The translations under genes and the position numbers were made by a program. A DNA stretch of 64,000 nucleotides from JACQFZ01 sp041485885 (lineage in GTDB: Bacteria > Pseudomonadota > Gammaproteobacteria > Acidiferrobacterales > Sulfurifustaceae), in contig JBGPKL010000006.1 of NCBI GenBank assembly GCA_041485885.1, forward strand, positions 1 to 64,000, in the 5' to 3' direction. Below, one piece after another: positions 61,474-64,000 of the stretch (positions are counted from its first letter, which is position 1; every line of letters starts with the position of its first letter). A model generated the notes under the pieces. That model made no database searches. It saw nothing but the letters and a program-made list of their open reading frames with translations, and was not told the origin of the DNA.

Positions 61474-61938
61474 CTATTTCGTTTGTTCCATGCTCAGAAT
61501 GACTTTCCATTCGCCGGCGCTGATCGGCAAGATCGACAAGCGATTGCCGCGCGCGAGCAGCCGCATATCTTTAAGCGCCGGATTCGCGCGCAATTGCGCG
61601 AGCGACACGAGCCGATTCAGTTCGCGTTCGAAGCGCACGTCAACCATGTACCAATACGGCTTGTCCGGCGTGCTTCGCGCGTCGTAGTAGTCGCTTTTCG
61701 AATCCCACGACGTGAAATCCGGATAAGCGGAGCGCACGATTTCGACGATCCCGGCGACGCCCGGCTCGGCGCAGCTCGAATGGTAGAAAAAGGCGCGATC
61801 GCCCACCGTCATCGCGCGCATAAAATTACGTGCCTGAAAGTTACGCACGCCGTTCCAGTGCTCGGTTTGGTTCGGGCGACTTCGAAGAATATCGATCGAG
61901 AACACGTCCGGTTCGGACTTCATCAGCCAATACGGCAT
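61474..61938 (-). CDS. EVE domain protein
   Basis: 154 residues from the ATG at 61938 (the frame is open nine codons further). YWLMKSEPDVFSIDILR at the start and WNGVRNFQARNFMRAMTVGD then AFFYHSSCAEPGVAGIVEIV match the EVE/PUA-like fold that reads modified bases in DNA or RNA. Stand-alone EVE genes beside the cyclo-ligase and 6S RNA locus are common in Proteobacteria. Confidence 0.94.
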   Translation of the reverse strand: MPYWLMKSEPDVFSIDILRSRPNQTEHWNGVRNFQARNFMRAMTVGDRAFFYHSSCAEPGVAGIVEIVRSAYPDFTSWDSKSDYYDARSTPDKPYWYMVDVRFERELNRLVSLAQLRANPALKDMRLLARGNRLSILPISAGEWKVILSMEQTK

Positions 61939-61977
61939 TTCGCGCGGACTCGGCTCATGCGGCAACCCGCGAGGATA

Positions 61978-62805
61978 TCACGCGACCGCTTTGGCCAGGA
62001 CCTCCATGGCGTTAGTCGCGTCCGTTTCATCGAGCGCGAAGCGGCGGATCGAACGGCTCTTGCCGCTGCGTTCATCGACGTCGATCAGTACCGCGCAGAG
62101 CGTGGCTTTGCCCTCCGCGGGGTCGAAGCGCTCGGGAAGCTTATGCACCATGCGCCTGAGCGTTTGTTGTATCTCCAAGCCAATGACCGAGTCGTAGCAT
62201 CCGGTCATCCCGACGTCGCTGATGTACGCCGTGCCGCCCGGCAGCACGCGCTCGTCCGCCGTTGGCACGTGTGTGTGCGTGCCCACGACGGCACTCGCGC
62301 GGCCGTTGAGATACCAACCGAACGCCCACTTCTCCAGCGTCTGCCCGGCATGAAAGTCGACGAGTACTACTTTAACGTCGTCCGACTTTTCGCGAAGTAC
62401 CTTGTCGGCTACGACAAACGGGCAGTCTAGATTCGGTTGCATGAACACGGTTCCCATGAGGTTCAGAATGCCGACGCGCGTACCGCCCGCTTCCACGACG
62501 TACCAACCGGAACCGGGCGTGCCGAGCGGGTAATTGTGCGGCCGGAGCATCCGCGGCTCCTGCGCGATGTACGCCAGCGCCTCGTTCTTGTCCCACACGT
62601 GGTTGCCGTTGGTGAGCACATCGATGCCGAGCGCGAACAGCTCGCGCGCGACCGCGGCGGTGATGCCGGCGCCGCTCGCATCGGCGTTCTCGCCGTTCGC
62701 GATGACGAGATCGATCGGCAAGCGATCGCGCAACCGTGGGAGATGGGACGCCAGCACGCGCCGGCCGGGAAGGCCCACCACGTCGCCGATAAAAAGGACG
62801 TACAT
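61978..62805 (-). CDS. YmdB-family metallophosphoesterase
   Basis: 275 residues, TIGR00282-type calcineurin-like phosphodiesterase. The metal-site motifs are FIGDVVGLPGRR, NGENADASGAGI, GNHVWDKNEAL and VGTHTHVPTADERVLPGGTA, the last with the conserved histidines. In Bacillus YmdB hydrolyses cyclic nucleotides; the role here is not known. Eleven bases upstream of the EVE gene stop region no overlap occurs; it is a separate coding unit on the same strand. Confidence 0.92.
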   Translation of the reverse strand: MYVLFIGDVVGLPGRRVLASHLPRLRDRLPIDLVIANGENADASGAGITAAVARELFALGIDVLTNGNHVWDKNEALAYIAQEPRMLRPHNYPLGTPGSGWYVVEAGGTRVGILNLMGTVFMQPNLDCPFVVADKVLREKSDDVKVVLVDFHAGQTLEKWAFGWYLNGRASAVVGTHTHVPTADERVLPGGTAYISDVGMTGCYDSVIGLEIQQTLRRMVHKLPERFDPAEGKATLCAVLIDVDERSGKSRSIRRFALDETDATNAMEVLAKAVA

Positions 62806-62832
62806 TATGGATTGAGGTCGAAGGGAGATGTC

Positions 62833-63573
62833 TTATTCGGTGTAGTACACCGCGCGGTCAGTGACAACGCCGTCGAGCGGTACGTCCCACGAGTCGGCCG
62901 GAACCGCCGGCACGCGTTGAAAGTCGTGCGCCAAGCCGAGCAGACGGGGTTTGCGCAGGTGTCGACGATAGCGCAGAAACGCGAGGCTCTGGTCGTAAAA
63001 ACCGGCGCCGCGCCCAAGGCGATTGCCGCGTTCGTCGAAGGCGACCACCGGAAGCAAAATCAAATCCACGTCATCCGCGCGCACCAGCGCGCTCGCCGCC
63101 ACTTTCGGCTCGAGAATTCCCAAGCGATTCGGCGCAAGCGCCATGCCCGGAACGGCGGGCGCAAACCATAGCCGCTCGCTCGACCCGCGCGGCAGCACCG
63201 GCAGGAACGCCTGTTTGCGCATGCGCCAAAGACGCTCGATGACGAGACTCGGATCGATTTCCCCGTCGCTCGGCAAATAGCAGGCGACCCGGCGACTGAC
63301 GGCGAACAGACGGGTCGCGGCTAGATTCGCCAGCAAGCGTTCGGCGGCGAGCCGCTGCGCATCGGCTGGAAGTTGCGCGCGCTGCGCGCGCAATTTTCGA
63401 CGCAACTCGACCTTCGACGTCGATGGAGTTTTCTTCGTTACCCGAGTGGTCTTTTTTTTTGGAGCTTGCTTCGCGGGCCGAGGTTTCTTTGCTTTCTTTC
63501 TTCGCGCGAGGGGCGATGTCTTGCGGCGCTTTTTGTCGCGCAAGTGCGTGCGTTTCTTGCGACGGGCGCTCAC
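62833..63573 (-). CDS. ygfA: 5-formyltetrahydrofolate cyclo-ligase with basic N-terminal tail
   Basis: 246 residues if started at the GTG at 63573. The catalytic domain begins at about residue 50 with ELRRKLRAQRAQLPADAQRL and carries CYLPSDGEIDPSLVIERLW and GRGAGFYDQSLAFLR, the nucleotide-binding loop. It converts 5-formyl-THF to 5,10-methenyl-THF with ATP. Ahead of it lies an approximately 48-residue tail made almost only of Lys, Arg, Pro, Thr and Ala, resembling histone H1-like or ribosomal tails. The start is uncertain because the frame is open further into the 6S RNA gene. Order zapA-6S RNA-ygfA is conserved. Confidence 0.88.
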   Translation of the reverse strand: MSARRKKRTHLRDKKRRKTSPLARRKKAKKPRPAKQAPKKKTTRVTKKTPSTSKVELRRKLRAQRAQLPADAQRLAAERLLANLAATRLFAVSRRVACYLPSDGEIDPSLVIERLWRMRKQAFLPVLPRGSSERLWFAPAVPGMALAPNRLGILEPKVAASALVRADDVDLILLPVVAFDERGNRLGRGAGFYDQSLAFLRYRRHLRKPRLLGLAHDFQRVPAVPADSWDVPLDGVVTDRAVYYTE

Positions 63574-63585
63574 GGAGCGGTCTAG

Positions 63586-63614
63586 AAAAAACGCCGCGCG
63601 AGCGCGCGCGGCGT
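63586..63614 (-). terminator. intrinsic terminator of 6S RNA
   Basis: On the minus strand ACGCCGCGCG pairs with CGCGCGGCGT (63591-63600 and 63605-63614) and is followed by a T-run (plus-strand A's 63586-63591). It ends the 6S RNA transcript just before the cyclo-ligase gene. Confidence 0.85.
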
Positions 63615-63624
63615 TGGGATGAAG

Positions 63625-63815
63625 GCGTCCTCCGTCTGTGCCGTGTCGGCCGTTACACCTTGAACCGATCGGTTCAAGTGGGTGCCTAAGAGATGCATCA
63701 GGCTTTCCGCTGCGAATGCGGACTTGCACAACAGCATCTGCTGGTCGGCTCCCTAAGTACGATGACTAGGTTCAAAGGATGACCGGAACGACACGAACAC
63801 CGCAGAGGACGCATC
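63625..63815 (-). ncRNA. ssrS: 6S RNA
   Basis: Recognised by its location between zapA and the cyclo-ligase gene and by its fold. The two ends close a long stem: GCGTCCTCTGCGGTGTTCGT near 63812 pairs imperfectly with ACGGCACAGACGGAGGACGC near 63624. The middle would form the large internal bulge typical of RNA mimicking an open promoter. 6S RNA sequesters sigma-70 RNA polymerase in stationary phase. About 190 bases. The mature 5' end may lie nearer 63812. Confidence 0.85.
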
Positions 63816-63821
63816 GTCAAT

Positions 63822-63827
63822 ATTATA
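63822..63827 (-). promoter_or_regulatory. -10 box of the 6S RNA promoter
   Basis: The minus strand reads TATAAT at 63827 to 63822, about 7 bases before the predicted 6S RNA start near 63815. It overlaps the region just after the zapA stop. Confidence 0.7.
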
Positions 63828-63828
63828 C

Positions 63829-64000
63829 CTATTGCTGCGTGTGTCCATCCCAGCGTAGCACCGCGTCTATTTTATTTCGTAACAAGCGTACCTTCTGCGT
63901 GACGTCTTCGGAGAGCGCACCGCGGTTCTTCAGCTCGAGCAATTCGTGGCTGATGTTGAGCGCGGCCATGATCGCGGTGCGCTCGGTGCCGATCACCTTG
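63829..64000 (-). CDS. zapA: cell division protein ZapA, C-terminal part
   Basis: Only the last 56 codons are in the window (stop at 63829-63831). VIGTERTAIMAALNISHELL with a following coiled-coil-type helix matches ZapA, which bundles FtsZ filaments. The N-terminus lies beyond 64000. The gene precedes the 6S RNA, as expected. Confidence 0.85.
   Translation of the reverse strand, partial: KVIGTERTAIMAALNISHELLELKNRGALSEDVTQKVRLLRNKIDAVLRWDGHTQQ

Overview
The window looks like a chromosomal segment of a GC-rich Pseudomonadota bacterium, most likely beta- or gamma-proteobacterial. The main clues are the zapA / 6S RNA / 5-formyl-THF cyclo-ligase order at the right end, thiS-thiG-trmB, mutY-yggX, divergent ppsA/ppsR, and divergent rpiA/ilvA. 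Core housekeeping blocks alternate with accessory stretches that are more AT-rich and carry tRNA-linked repeats, broken genes and toxin-antitoxin-like cassettes.

Left part (1-14.6 kb). Two adjacent paralogues (261-2714 and 2794-4377) share an almost identical multi-pass membrane domain followed by a GAF-like domain and a coiled coil, but have different output domains. The first ends in a complete beta-ketoacyl-ACP synthase III with an intact Cys-His-Asn triad. The second ends in a Fis-type DNA-binding helix-turn-helix. This pair is the strongest candidate here for an undescribed system. It is followed by a TRAP transporter (dctPQM) directly followed by tctBA of the tripartite tricarboxylate family, with no tctC. 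Next come a MITE-like repeat, a hybrid histidine kinase, and a small group of exported or outer-membrane proteins that may handle metals.

Accessory region 1 (14.6-20.2 kb). After a HAD-hydrolase fragment and a lipoprotein gene whose lipobox cysteine codon is TGA, a 52-bp copy of the tRNA-Phe 3' end lies 4.3 kb from the intact tRNA-Phe. It marks an integrated island without an integrase. Cargo: a Panacea-type toxin-antitoxin pair, a DUF5677-like protein, a frameshifted zinc-ribbon membrane protein, a membrane protein and a small acidic protein.

Core block (20.3-24.2 kb): yggX, mutY, an SRPBCC protein, an AsmA-family protein and tRNA-Gly(CCC).

Accessory region 2 (24.2-31.3 kb). An RHH / GNAT / ImmA-IrrE-like protease / beta-family operon faces a gene for an sce7726-like protein with a PD-(D/E)XK-like motif. 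Then comes a 2.7-kb insert bounded by direct repeats of the atuA 3' end, carrying a lipoprotein, a dead higB with intact higA, two tiny membrane proteins and a PaiB-like flavoprotein.

Atu cluster (31.3-40.9 kb, minus strand). In transcription order: SDR (atuB-like), acyl-CoA carboxylase beta (atuC), acyl-CoA dehydrogenase (atuD), enoyl-CoA hydratase (atuE), biotin carboxylase (atuF), a second acyl-CoA dehydrogenase, and atuA. This matches citronellol/geraniol-type acyclic terpene catabolism. A tRNA-Gly 5'-half remnant lies just beyond it.

Right part (41-64 kb) is mostly core: a diguanylate cyclase, thiSG, trmB, a hybrid kinase, a GIY-YIG protein, a SirB1-family protein, ppsA/ppsR, a metallo-beta-lactamase-fold protein, a Rof-like protein, a CPXCG protein, two small exported Lys-rich proteins, an NtrBC-like two-component pair, a universal stress protein, rpiA, ilvA, an EEP nuclease-like protein, a cyclophilin, an EVE protein, a YmdB-like phosphodiesterase, the cyclo-ligase with an unusual basic N-terminal tail, 6S RNA and the 3' part of zapA.
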